Source of the DNA: Ustulina deusta
Taxonomy: Eukaryota > Ascomycota > Sordariomycetes > Xylariales > Xylariaceae
Length of the DNA stretch: 24,043 nt
Direction: 5' to 3'
Assembly (NCBI GenBank): GCA_023159155.1
Contig: JAJNNX010000112.1
Location: 1 to 24,043 of the forward strand
The notes beneath the pieces are model-generated. The model had not been told where the DNA came from. It saw only the letters and a program-made list of their open reading frames with translations, and ran no database searches. Positions 11,891 to 20,704 of this stretch are shown here, piece by piece (the stretch's first letter is position 1; every line of letters starts with the position of its first letter). The position numbers and the translations under genes were made by a program.

Positions 11891-11946
11891 GAACTAACTG
11901 ATCAGCCTATATAGCTATATAGCTATATGGGCTGATCAGTTAGTTC
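11891..11946. repeat. 56-bp near-perfect palindrome inside the transposon
   Basis: Arms of 17 bp (11891-11907 and 11930-11946; GAACTAACTGATCAGCC and its exact complement) enclose an ATATAGCT-rich core that is itself palindromic, leaving one mismatched pair. A third copy of the arm core, GTTAACTAATTGAT with one C-to-T change, follows at 11947-11960. The palindrome sits at the sharp change from GC-balanced to AT-rich sequence within the element. Confidence 0.9.
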
Positions 11947-12172
11947 GTTAACTAATTGATATTTTTGTTTTTGTTAATTTTCTAATTACTTTTACTATTA
12001 CTTCTACTATTACTTTTATATATACTTACTTACTATTTACTATAGATTATCTTGCAGCATTTATTCTGATTAGTATTACTGGCCTTTTTAATATTAGTCT
12101 ATTTATATATATAATATATTAGAGTATTCGAAATACGTTTTTTATTAAAGCTGACGAAATAATATAGGTATA

Positions 12173-13260
12173 ATGGCTAAACATCTTATAGATAAAGAAA
12201 AGACCTGTATTTGTACGCTATATACAGACAGCAGCCTTTCTGTAGCCTAAATAATCCAAAAAACACTATTTTCGAAGGGCCAGGTTAACAGGGCCCTATT
12301 TGCCCCCTAAGGCCCTTGTTGCCGGAAGGGCCCTCGGCTAGCCCTAAATCTAAAAAAAAAAGCCAAACTTATTAACTTTATAACGGCTTCTTAGCAGAAC
12401 TGTTTAATAACCTAGTTCAAAGTTTATATATACTATACATAACTAGTATAGGTCTAGTACGTACGTTAACCTAAGCTAATTAAGTTTTTACTATTTTATT
12501 TAATAGTATTTTTAGTTTTTAGGCTATATATAATGCTTTTTACTGCTTTAAGTATCGCTACTACGTTATTTGATCTAAACTTTTATTTAATAAAGTTAAC
12601 TAAAAAAAATAGCTTATGTTTGCTAAAAGTTATAAAACTTGGATTATTACTAATTAAGCTTATATTTTTTAATTAAATAAGACTTAAGTAATTTATAGCT
12701 ACTATATAAAGCAATATATAACTAGGTTATTTTATAAAAAATATAAATATATTTATTATATTAAAAAAATTCGAAAAAAAAAAGGCTAAATGTTTTAGGG
12801 TTATTTTTTTAGCTATAAAAAAAGCCCTAGTATATTTTAGAAAAAAAACTAAAAGTTTATTAGTTCAGCTTTGTACTAGCTATATATTTTATTTATTATT
12901 AATAAATAGGTTTAATAGAATCGGCGTAATAGCGTTGATTTATTATTTATATAAAATAATACAAAAAAACATTCAGCAAAAGCAACTGTAGTAAACCTAA
13001 ATTAATATAAAATTTAATATATTAAATAGCTACTTTACTTGCTAAACTTAAACCTAATCGAATATATTTAGAACTAAATAAAAAACTATATTAAAAAACA
13101 TTATAATTATTTAAATAACCTAAGCTATAAACAAAAGCGTATTTAAGTAAATAAAGCTTGGGAAGCTATTCTAAATTAGTATTTATACTAATTATTTATA
13201 AGTATACCAAAACGTTGCTTAAATATAATTGCTGCTTATAGTAGCTATATTTATACTTAA
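12173..13260 (+). pseudogene. Tc1-type transposase, inactivated
   Basis: DNA-cutting and DNA-joining enzyme of the surrounding element, now dead. The N-terminal part reads MAKHLIDKEKTCICTLY and, later, a segment like the family's DNA-binding helix (LINFITAS). The catalytic part has all three acidic motif positions in register but two of the three acids are lost: the Asp of DETWV and the Asp of the QDN motif are now Asn, and only the Glu of LNPIE remains. At least a dozen in-frame stops, most of them TAG/TAA in place of TGG or CAG codons, prevent translation. Between about 12400 and 12600 the frame changes, through a small indel or an old intron. Confidence 0.85.
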
Positions 13261-13403
13261 TATTTCTATATAATATGACTTATTTCTCTATTTGACCTAT
13301 TGCCCCAATATGACCTAGTGGCGTTGTAAACACTCCATACAAATTGGCTATGTATTCTACTTGAACAGGGGTTAATGGTGGTGTGGAGTCATGCAGTAAG
13401 AAA

Positions 13404-13441
13404 TACCTAACCAGGTCTGTTTTACACCCCTCCACACCTAG
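13404..13441 (-). repeat. Right terminal inverted repeat of the Tc1-type element
   Basis: Read outside-in on the minus strand it starts CTAGGTGTGGAG and continues with TAAAACAGACCTGGT. It pairs with 11777-11814 and is followed by TA at 13442-13443. Confidence 0.85.
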
Positions 13442-13443
13442 TA

Positions 13444-16375
13444 CCTATCCCGCCCCTACAACCCCGCATAATATTCCACATTGTAATCCCGGAAATGGGA
13501 CTCTACTCTCCACTCAAAGACAGATTCTCACCGCCAAAGGTGGTTAATAGTTCATTTGTATCATATCTCGCTGTCATCGGACGCGTTGTTCTCCTGTACC
13601 GGCGGTTAAATCATACTCAGTTCGTTACTCGGACAAAAGAGTTTGACCACGCGACTAAACTTATAAGCTCCCCTTTGGATAACACAAATGTAAGACATGC
13701 CACGGAAAAAAACGACGCCAGTAATCCGGCGAGTTGGATTAACGGTATATATGGGGCGCTCCGCGCGACAAGACAGTAGCCCGATTCGTCCACTTATGGC
13801 TCCTTATTTACCTCTGGGGACGCTAGTTCGTATGCTGTGATTATTCCGGCTCACTTTTATGCAACTGTTTCGAAGCTGCAATAATTTGCAATTCTTCTAT
13901 AGTTACAACGATCAAGTAAGCACTAACACTTTAGTAAATTACCGATAAAAACGATCTGATGAGTACATTCACTATTCTGAGGTGATATCGAGAGTTGTCA
14001 GTATTATACGAATGGGAGGTTAACGCCGCATGACGTAATTGTTACAACATATTATGTGACCTAACTTTATACTAGACTACATCATTTCGCTTTCCAGCCC
14101 GATTCATCGCGCCACTTTTCGCTTGGCAGAGCGACGAGGTATCTAGCTTGGCGCGTCTATGCTGACCCTGACATCACCTCGATACTGGCCGACTGTATGT
14201 TGGAGTACCCAGCCCAGTCGTTGCCACGCATGCCCCCCAGCCCTAACCGAGCGCCATAGTCCGCAATTTCAATTAACCTTGAAGATAGTGTCAGCGAATG
14301 AGATTTTTGCTCGTAAATGCGGCGAATTGAGAGGGTATTAGGTGTTTCTCTTATTCTGGCGAGTCTATTTGCTTTTAAATTTATAAATTCTGGTTCTATT
14401 GTCTCCTGTTATGTGAGATCGTAAGATGTAGGGAACGCGTTGTCACGTCTGCTCCCGTAGCTAAGGTAGATAGATGTACATGGGGAGTAACTTACGAAGC
14501 TACCCCTGCTTTACCTTACCACGAGCAACTAATCGCCCAATATGTTGTCCGTGTCGCAAGGGCTGCTCTGCGAGATCCTTGTCTCGATGTTCACCCATTA
14601 AGGTTCTTGTGCGCCGTCACAATACTAGTTGTACGCATTTTGGGTGGCTAAGTGAGTGGGATGGGATATATCTAATCAATCAAGAGATCCCCGGAACGGG
14701 ACGTCGGGCGCTAATGTTACAGGGGGTAGACGCAATAGAAGATCTAGATAAAGCCATAAGTTCTCCCAAATGATTGATAAACTCAAAAATCAATAATATT
14801 GAGCGCTTACCTCAATACTGCTATCCAGCAGTGACGTACTTCTTACCCATTTTTACACCGGAGCTAAACCCCCCACTACGAAATCTCAACTAAGGGACAC
14901 TCGGAACTCAACCATTATTTAACAAAAAGCTTCTTATTCCGTACACTGGAGAGAACTTAGAAATCGAAGTCGATAGATCATCTCAATTGTACTTCTCGTA
15001 CTAAGTTTCAGGGATCATTATTGCTACATGTAAATAGGTATTCTAAGCTAAACTCTCGACAGCTCACACGTGACTTCCCCCAATCCAGGAATAAAAACAT
15101 AGATAGACAGGGAAGTGATTTTTCCTCTTTTGTCGGAAGTTAAACAATTGTGCTAGGATTTGATCTGCACAGTATATATTAAATTGAGCTCAGGTCTCAA
15201 GTCGGTCAATCATGATGCCTCAAATACGGGCACCATACTACTCGATCAGTAACCCGTACTTCTAACAACAACGATAATGGCTGCTGTTCCCACTTCAGGT
15301 ACTTGAGATATGGCCACTACGTGACGTTCAACGTCGACCGCGGGCTAGAGTTTACGAGCCTACTGTACCACCAAGTATTCTCAGTTGAAAACAGATTACT
15401 AGTTTACACAGCCAAACCGAGTGTAGATGCTCAGATTACTTCCCATAAATAGAGGACCCTAATACAAAATAAGAGGTCAAAGTTGACGAGTCTCCTTGTC
15501 GATTTGGCGTATAAACTTAAGATTATCTTACCGCTTTAAGCGTACGTAATGAATTTGATTGGTGTTCTTCACAGGAACAAATGCGGTGCGTGGTTAATTA
15601 TCTTAATGCACCAAACCTACGCTTCACGTCACTTGTCCTCTCTTTTTGCGGTCAAAGCCTTGTTGCAAGCAAAAGCCACGACCGAAAACCAGACTGTATT
15701 ACAATCCCTCGGTATACATACTACCCTGGGACGACGCCAGCAAATGCACCTGCATAGTGCATATATGCCAGCAGAATATTTAGCTCTAGAAATACGTTTG
15801 GACGAGAGCAACGACTAAGTGGCAGATTTATGGACATTCGAGACCTTTGTGTCCGAAATGTTGACTTTTTTTACAATTGTTCTACGATGACGGCACGGAC
15901 AGAATACAACGCGATATTCATGACAGACCTATCCAAGCCCCACATCACTCTCTCGATCTGCTATAGGTCCCCATAAGCTTCCAGTTAGGTAACATGGAAT
16001 TGGTGCAATTATTGCTTGAGAGTGGCGCAGATATGTGTCTCCAGACACATCCCTGGCGCATACTGGGCTATGCGTGTAGGTTTGTAATACCGAGGACCGT
16101 TTACCGAAGGCTCCATCTAGAATAAGGATAGCAGCGACCGCATTAGCCGCGAACTCACATCATGAAACTGACAGCAGATGGCTCTGCATAAGATGTAGGA
16201 TATATGTGCAATCATAGATAAGCCAAGATCTACTTAACCCTGGCGTGTTATATTAGATGACTACCTAGCATTATTCACCGTATGGGAGGGCAAATCAAAC
16301 ATAATATCTGTCTGCCAAATACAATAATCAAGTATGACTCTAGTCAATAAACAATATGCAACGATGTGGATACAT
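13444..16375. other. Long balanced-composition spacer, no gene seen
   Basis: Nearly 3 kb with all four bases in similar amounts. It has no ORF above 100 codons, no splice-consistent gene model and no protein motif. ORFs within it (13495-13779, 14159-14341, 14474-14773, 15549-15818) have random-looking translations full of rare residues and no hydrophobic pattern. It lacks the RIP bias of the neighbouring repeats. The only structures noted are the short dispersed repeat at 13703-13772 and a hairpin at 16033-16050 (8-bp arms ATGTGTCT/AGACACAT, 2-nt loop). Confidence 0.55.
13703..13772 (+). repeat. Short dispersed repeat, copy 1
   Basis: Shares with 20169-20231, in the same orientation, CGGAAAAA, ACGACGCC, then GGTATATATGG, CGCTCCGCG and ACAAG, in that order and with similar spacing (70 versus 63 bp). 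The origin is unknown. Confidence 0.7.
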
Positions 16376-16379
16376 ACGG

Positions 16380-16680
16380 CTAATGAAGTGGACAATGTGA
16401 GTAGGCTCAGTTATATAGGGGTACTCACTTGCCCCGAGACGAGGAGATAGGCTGTACCTACCCTTCCTAGAATAAACACCTAACTCTTTTATTCGGGAAC
16501 TAGACGACCATGAAAGAATGAAACTGAATTTAACGCAATAACTAGCTGAAAGGAGTGTGTTGTCTAATCTAATGCTAGGAGACTCGCCGGATTGGCGGTG
16601 TTAACTGATGCCTTACTTGTATAGCCACAAGGTCGCTGCACAAGTCCTTAACCAGCCACTTCATATTCCACCCACCCTAC
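16380..16680 (+). repeat. Direct repeat flanking the gene pair, copy A (LTR-like)
   Basis: Diverged copy of 20340-20645. The best core is 16442-16470 against 20407-20435, 26 of 29 identical, beginning AGGAGATAGGC. Weaker but collinear similarity runs from TGAAGTGG at the left to GCCAC...CACTTCA at the right. Copy A therefore ends about where the NmrA-like stop codon begins, and it may provide that gene's 3' UTR. Confidence 0.65.
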
Positions 16681-16684
16681 GTCA

Positions 16685-17599
16685 CTAAGCCTTGACTGGC
16701 AAGCTTTCTAGGAGATGAGTCTTCTCCCTCTGGAGAGCTTCCTCAAGCGAAGTGAAAGGGATACCAAACTTAGCCTGCGCTTCCTGCGCAGCCGCCAAAA
16801 CAGGGCTAACATCCTTGAAGTTCACCCACTTCTGGAAGAACTGACCTCTGACAGGCTCCCCGTCTTCCGGTGACAACTTTTTCGTCGTCACATCTCTACC
16901 ACTGACTCGCACAAGGATGTCGCGAACTTCCTCGATAGTCAAATTTTCATTGGCAAGCTCAATCGCCTGGCTTCCGAATTTCGCCGGATTCTGTAAGGCC
17001 GCCGCAGCGTACTTCCCAACATCGCTAGCATCCGTTTGGGCCATGCGTGCGCCATAATTAAAGCAATGATCCAACTCTCTGTGTGTCAGGAGGCGTGGGA
17101 AGTTTTCGTATGCATTAGGCGACATGTAGTCGACATGGAGGAATGCCGGCCGGAGGATAGTCCAGGCGTCGAAGTCGGCACTGCGCACAATATCTTCAAC
17201 TGCAGCCTTGGAGATATAATAATCGCGTAGATAGCATTCTTCGGTGATAGCATCGTCCCACAGGTCCTTGTTTCCCGTGCACGTGGTCGTGCATGCAACT
17301 ACACTCTTGAGCCCTGCTTTCCTGGACGCCTCGACGATGGTCTTAGCTTGCTGAGTTTCCAAGCCAGGGATAGGGAAAGTGTTCAAGTAGACCGCTTGGC
17401 AACCTTGTGCTGCTTGAAAAACGTCATCGAAGTTGGCGCTTTCTCCTTTGAAGACCGTCACGCCTGGACGCTTCAGAACGTCAGGAATCTTCGAAGGGTC
17501 ACGCACGATTGCATGGACCTTTGCTCCGGCAGCAAGAAGATGCTTGATGGTCCACTGCGCTTGTTGGCCAGTTGCTTGAGTGATTAGGTAGGTGGCCAT
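16685..17599 (-). CDS. NmrA-like NAD(P)-binding protein
   Basis: A 304-residue intronless protein of the NmrA/atypical short-chain dehydrogenase family, of usual length for it. Such proteins bind NAD(P) in a Rossmann fold and act either as redox sensors for transcription factors or as reductases. The fold starts at once: MATYLITQATGQQ, then VHAIVRDPSK (28-37) with Arg33 suited to the NADP phosphate. SKAAVE (130-135) and TILRPAF (147-153) are family landmarks. No catalytic Tyr-x-x-x-Lys pair is obvious. The dinucleotide loop is unusual: of the three glycines of GxxGxxG only Gly11 remains, with Gln8 and Ala14 at the others. The ATG at 17599 is the only start (A at -3, G at +4); the frame is open nine codons further upstream, but only to a TTG. 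The Zn2Cys6 gene is divergent, 667 bp away. Cytosolic or nuclear, with no signal peptide. Confidence 0.9.
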   Translation of the reverse strand: MATYLITQATGQQAQWTIKHLLAAGAKVHAIVRDPSKIPDVLKRPGVTVFKGESANFDDVFQAAQGCQAVYLNTFPIPGLETQQAKTIVEASRKAGLKSVVACTTTCTGNKDLWDDAITEECYLRDYYISKAAVEDIVRSADFDAWTILRPAFLHVDYMSPNAYENFPRLLTHRELDHCFNYGARMAQTDASDVGKYAAAALQNPAKFGSQAIELANENLTIEEVRDILVRVSGRDVTTKKLSPEDGEPVRGQFFQKWVNFKDVSPVLAAAQEAQAKFGIPFTSLEEALQREKTHLLESLPVKA

Positions 17600-17735
17600 T
17601 ATGGAGTGTCTCTTCTGAGAGAACAAGAATACGGTGTAAGATCGGGTTTGAAGTAGGTAAAGGAGCTTTTAGTACGAGGACGAGGGCGATGAATTGAGTT
17701 GAGGAATCCAGAAATCTTGGACAAGCACACGGCCA

Positions 17736-17743
17736 TATTTATA
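17736..17743 (-). promoter_or_regulatory. TATA box of the NmrA-like gene
   Basis: TATAAATA on the minus strand, about 137 bp upstream of the ATG at 17599. It predicts transcription start near 17705. Confidence 0.55.
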
Positions 17744-17833
17744 GGCGGCACAAGTAGCAGCCTGTTGCGCCTCGATGGCAGTGAAGGCTTCATTCAATGC
17801 CAAGAACTCTTAGGTCCGTCAGCTGGAGTTTGC

Positions 17834-17851
17834 CGCTCACCCAAGTGAGCG
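17834..17851. promoter_or_regulatory. Palindrome in the shared promoter
   Basis: Perfect 7-bp arms CGCTCAC and GTGAGCG around CCAA, about 90 bp upstream of the TATA box of the NmrA-like gene. It could be an operator for a dimeric factor. The function is inferred from position only. Confidence 0.3.
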
Positions 17852-17996
17852 CATGGGCTGGGCTTTTGCAGGCCATACTTCCTGATTTGTGAGCCATAGC
17901 GATTTCTTGGGAGATATTATGGTGTCGTGCGACATCTGAGAGCTTATTCATGGTGTTGTGGTCGTCTGTGCCGTACTAAAATGAGCTGACAAATGC

Positions 17997-18005
17997 TCCG
18001 TCGGA
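17997..18005. promoter_or_regulatory. Candidate Zn2Cys6 binding site 1
   Basis: TCCGTCGGA is a perfect palindrome with CCG and CGG half-sites one base apart, near the middle of the divergent promoter. Zn2Cys6 proteins typically bind CGG triplets in such pairs. Confidence 0.35.
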
Positions 18006-18191
18006 AAAAGTTGTCTCGAGTGGACCCGCCAATGAAGGATCACCATGTCAGCTAACATGTATTATTAGTAACTCAGGTAATCGTGAATAAAAAGGAACTC
18101 CATCCCCAGCAACTTTATCCGATTTCACTAGCTCAACATGACTTCTCATCGCTATTGAACCTCGGGTTTAAGGCTTCATTGACTTAAAACT

Positions 18192-18202
18192 CCGGACTTC
18201 GG
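18192..18202. promoter_or_regulatory. Candidate Zn2Cys6 binding site 2
   Basis: CCG-N5-CGG (CCGGACTTCGG), an everted half-site pair 65 bp upstream of the regulator's ATG. CCAAT boxes lie at 18029-18033 and 18238-18242. Confidence 0.35.
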
Positions 18203-18266
18203 GCCTTCCAAGTTTCCATCATCTACTTTTACGCATGCCAATTGTCAGCAGCGCGGTCTAAACTCG

Positions 18267-20036
18267 ATGCCGGCGGTGTCATCTAACCCGACCACGAAAT
18301 CGAGGCGGGGATGTTGGACGTGTAAAGGTTAGTAATTGTGCCGCCTCGAGGGTCTGGCCTGAGCAATCCGTCTAATGACGCGCCTCCAGCTCGAAAGGTC
18401 AAATGCGACCAGGGCGCGCCCACTTGCCAGAGGTGTGCTTCAGCTCAGCGAGAATGCGAAGGATACGGACTCCGCCTGTCGTGGCCAAGGGACAACGACA
18501 GGAGGCGTGCAATTAGAGCAAATTTGCCGACAACCAGCACGCGGACACAGATGCGATATCGGGACGGCAATCTGCTCATCAACACAACTTCACACGATAT
18601 TGAATTGTATCGATATCTATCCTTGCCAGGTGCCGCCAAACCCCCAAGCTCAGCTCTACCGAGTCCGAAGCTATCAAGAAATCCCCAGTTAGAAGTAACG
18701 CACATGGAACTGCTAAGCTATTGTATGTATACCCCCTCATACGTTTTGGAATCATCAACAGCCAGCTCATATAATACGCACCTTCAGTCCGCGAAGCTGC
18801 TCACAGCTCGCTAGCGACGTTTAGTCCAGCCACAGCGCACCTTCGCGATGTGATCATACAGATGATCTTCACTCATGATACGGTGTCAAGGCGCGCTCTG
18901 TTTTATGCGCTGCTTGCCTTCTCATCTCTCCATCGCGGTGGAATTCATCGCGAAACCATGTTGTTTAAGGTTACCGCGCTCACGGCCCTCTCCGCTTCTG
19001 CGAAAGAGGCTGCCCAAGGATCGGTCGAGGCTGCTCAACATGTCGCGGCTTGTATGATCCTATGTGCCTTCGAAGTGAGTTAACGCGAGCGTGCCTGGGC
19101 AACTTAAAACAATTGAGGCTTATAATTCATGCACAGATCCTAGTGCCATCGGAAAATTATGGTGAGTGGCTCTGGTATATTCGAGGAGCCACGGAAATCG
19201 TGCAACGTGCTCGACTGGGAAATCAATCGAATAGTAATATAGACTATGGTGATCTTCTCGACTGGGTCTACTTCCACGATTCAATGTCTCGATTTACGCG
19301 GTATCACTGGGGGCACAAGTATCTGGCTGCTAAAGTCACAGATACAGCGATTAACCACGTTCATGGAATTAGTCAGTCTTCGCCATTGGTAGAAGAGAGG
19401 GCAGTATGTCTATCAATAAACCCTATGCTAGTGCATGCTGATTTCGGAGCATAGGCGTCGCTCTTCCAGAACCGTCCTCACGCAATCTTGGACGTACTTT
19501 CCGAGATATGCGAAGTGTTACTCGACCCAAGTGATCCCAGAAGCCAGGAGATAGAGTATAAAGATCGTCTCAGAGCTCTTGAGTGGAAGGTTGATAACCT
19601 GCCATTCTTACCCTCTATTTCAGTGCTAGATGACCCGACCGACGATGTTGAATTCACTGCGCAGTTATACCGAATATCAACTCGAGTTTATCTCGCTCGT
19701 GCTTCACAGGATCCACTAAAGCCGCCCGTGGATCTGAATTCTCTGATAGACAACGCATTCGCCGGGCCTGTTCAGCACTGTTACTGCCGCCACTTCTTCC
19801 CCCTGTTGATTATCGCAGGCGAGGCGCGCACAGATGAGCAAAGAGCGGCCATTTTGAACCTGATCGACAGAACAGAGAAACATGGGTATGTGCGCAGCAT
19901 GAAGCTTTTTCGAGCGCAGGTTCAGTCATTCTGGATACAACAAGATCTTCACGCGGACAGTGAACCAATCCTGAACTATCTGAGTTTGATGAAAGCTATC
20001 GTTAGCTCCGATCGTGCTCTTCCTTCATATGTATAG
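18267..20036 (+). CDS. Zn2Cys6 transcription factor with fungal-specific regulatory domain
   Basis: Five exons: 18267-18327, 18390-18722, 18788-19074, 19137-19403, 19455-20036, giving 509 residues. Introns are 62, 65, 62 and 51 bp, with donors GTTAGT, GTATGT, GTGAGT and GTATGT. All phases agree. Residues 16-43 form a textbook zinc cluster, C16-x2-C19-x6-C26-x6-C33-x2-C36-x6-C43, with the basic KARKVKCD core. Intron 1 cuts it after Lys20, and intron 2 must be removed to restore LLSYFREAAHSSLATF. The rest fits the fungal_trans_2 type regulatory domain (GYGLRLSWPRDNDRRRA linker, ALFYALLAFSSLH, LLDWVYFHDSMSRF). Expected role: nuclear DNA-binding regulator at CGG-containing sites. The target is unknown; the divergent NmrA-like gene and the factor's own promoter are the first candidates. 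Without splicing the region looks like five separate short ORFs. Confidence 0.92.
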
Positions 20037-20168
20037 CTGAAGTTTCGTAAGTGGCTGGAATGCGGGGAAATCCAGATCTAGAAGCGAATACTCAAATAAC
20101 GTTATTCAAGTATCAATGTTTTTCTCCTTTCGGGATTCCATGTCAGGGGGTTTGGTGAAGTTGTTTGA
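20037..20168. other. 3' flank of the regulator gene
   Basis: Presumed 3' UTR of the Zn2Cys6 gene, ending at the dispersed repeat. No further gene is seen. Confidence 0.4.
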
Positions 20169-20231
20169 CGGAAAAACGACGCCGTTAGTTCCGTGAGAGA
20201 ATTAAGGGTATATATGGCGCTCCGCGACAAG
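20169..20231 (+). repeat. Short dispersed repeat, copy 2
   Basis: Same-orientation partner of 13703-13772 (shared ACGACGCC, GGTATATATGG, CGCTCCGCG, ACAAG). It begins 132 bp after the regulator's stop codon and lies about 110 bp before the larger direct repeat. Confidence 0.7.
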
Positions 20232-20339
20232 TTAGGTTGTAGGTGGGTCTCTCTAGGTAGAAGTGTATGGGTAAGGGCTCAATATCGTTGATTCCCGAGC
20301 CCTCTTTGACTAGCTGGAGTATTCGGGGCTGTATCTATC

Positions 20340-20704
20340 TACATTGAAGTGGGCAACTGTAAATAGCTGTTGACAACTCATGGAGACATGACAGCGCCCC
20401 TACGCTAGGAGATAGGCCGAACCTACACTTCCTAGCATAGTAATCACTCTATTCTCTTAGGGAACCAATTGACCAAGTGTATGAAATAAGAAATATGAAT
20501 TCGGTCGCAGTTGTTGCTATGTTGTGGATGCCCCCTTCCAAAAATGTCATGAAATATAATTAGTGTTTATCTCCCATACGAGTAAAGCCACCAAGTGGCT
20601 CATGCATGTGTTAAGCCCCTGTGATCCACTCACACCACTTCAACATCTTTCACTGTATTCGCCGTAGGGGTATCTTCTACTCCCCTACAACATTATACCT
20701 AACA
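20340..20704 (+). repeat. Direct repeat flanking the gene pair, copy B (LTR-like)
   Basis: Partner of 16380-16680 (homology seen to about 20645). A possible unit of 336 bp, 20369-20704, begins TGTTGACA and ends CCTAACA. These are TG...CA ends as in LTRs, with a CCCCTAC-rich 3' part. No target-site duplication is evident, so an LTR identity is only a suggestion. Confidence 0.55.

Larger units (their letters stand above)
11777..13441 (+). mobile_element. Tc1-type (DD34E) DNA transposon, full length, RIP-inactivated
   Basis: A 1665 bp element with 38-bp terminal inverted repeats and TA on both sides (11775-11776, 13442-13443), the Tc1/mariner target. Transposase relics lie on the plus strand: an N-terminal helix-turn-helix part from ATG 12173, then a frame change, then the catalytic part in one frame from about 12600 to 13260. 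RIP-type changes explain most of the damage. D-E-T-W-V appears as N-K-T-stop-V (12676-12690), F-W-G as F-stop-G (12793-12801), and L-N-P-I-E as L-N-L-I-E (13048-13062). The second catalytic Asp motif survives as N-N-T-K-K-H-S-A-K-A. Thirty-four residues separate it from the final Glu, hence DD34E. The ends are far less mutated than the interior. Confidence 0.9.

Noticed and set aside
13495..15818. Plus-strand ORFs of 60-99 codons (13495, 14159, 14474, 15549)
   Set aside because: Translations look random, with no domain, no splice partners and no consistent frame. Expected by chance in balanced-composition DNA.
17600..17626. Nine-codon N-terminal extension of the NmrA-like protein
   Set aside because: It would begin at TTG. 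The ATG at 17599 has a good context and the Rossmann fold starts right there.
18338..18389. Start of the regulator at 18338
   Set aside because: It is a GTG inside intron 1. It would lose the first two zinc ligands, which exon 18267-18327 supplies.
20369..20704. Calling copy B a definite solo LTR
   Set aside because: TG...CA ends can be chosen, but no target duplication is visible and copy A lacks matching termini, so it is kept as an LTR-like repeat.
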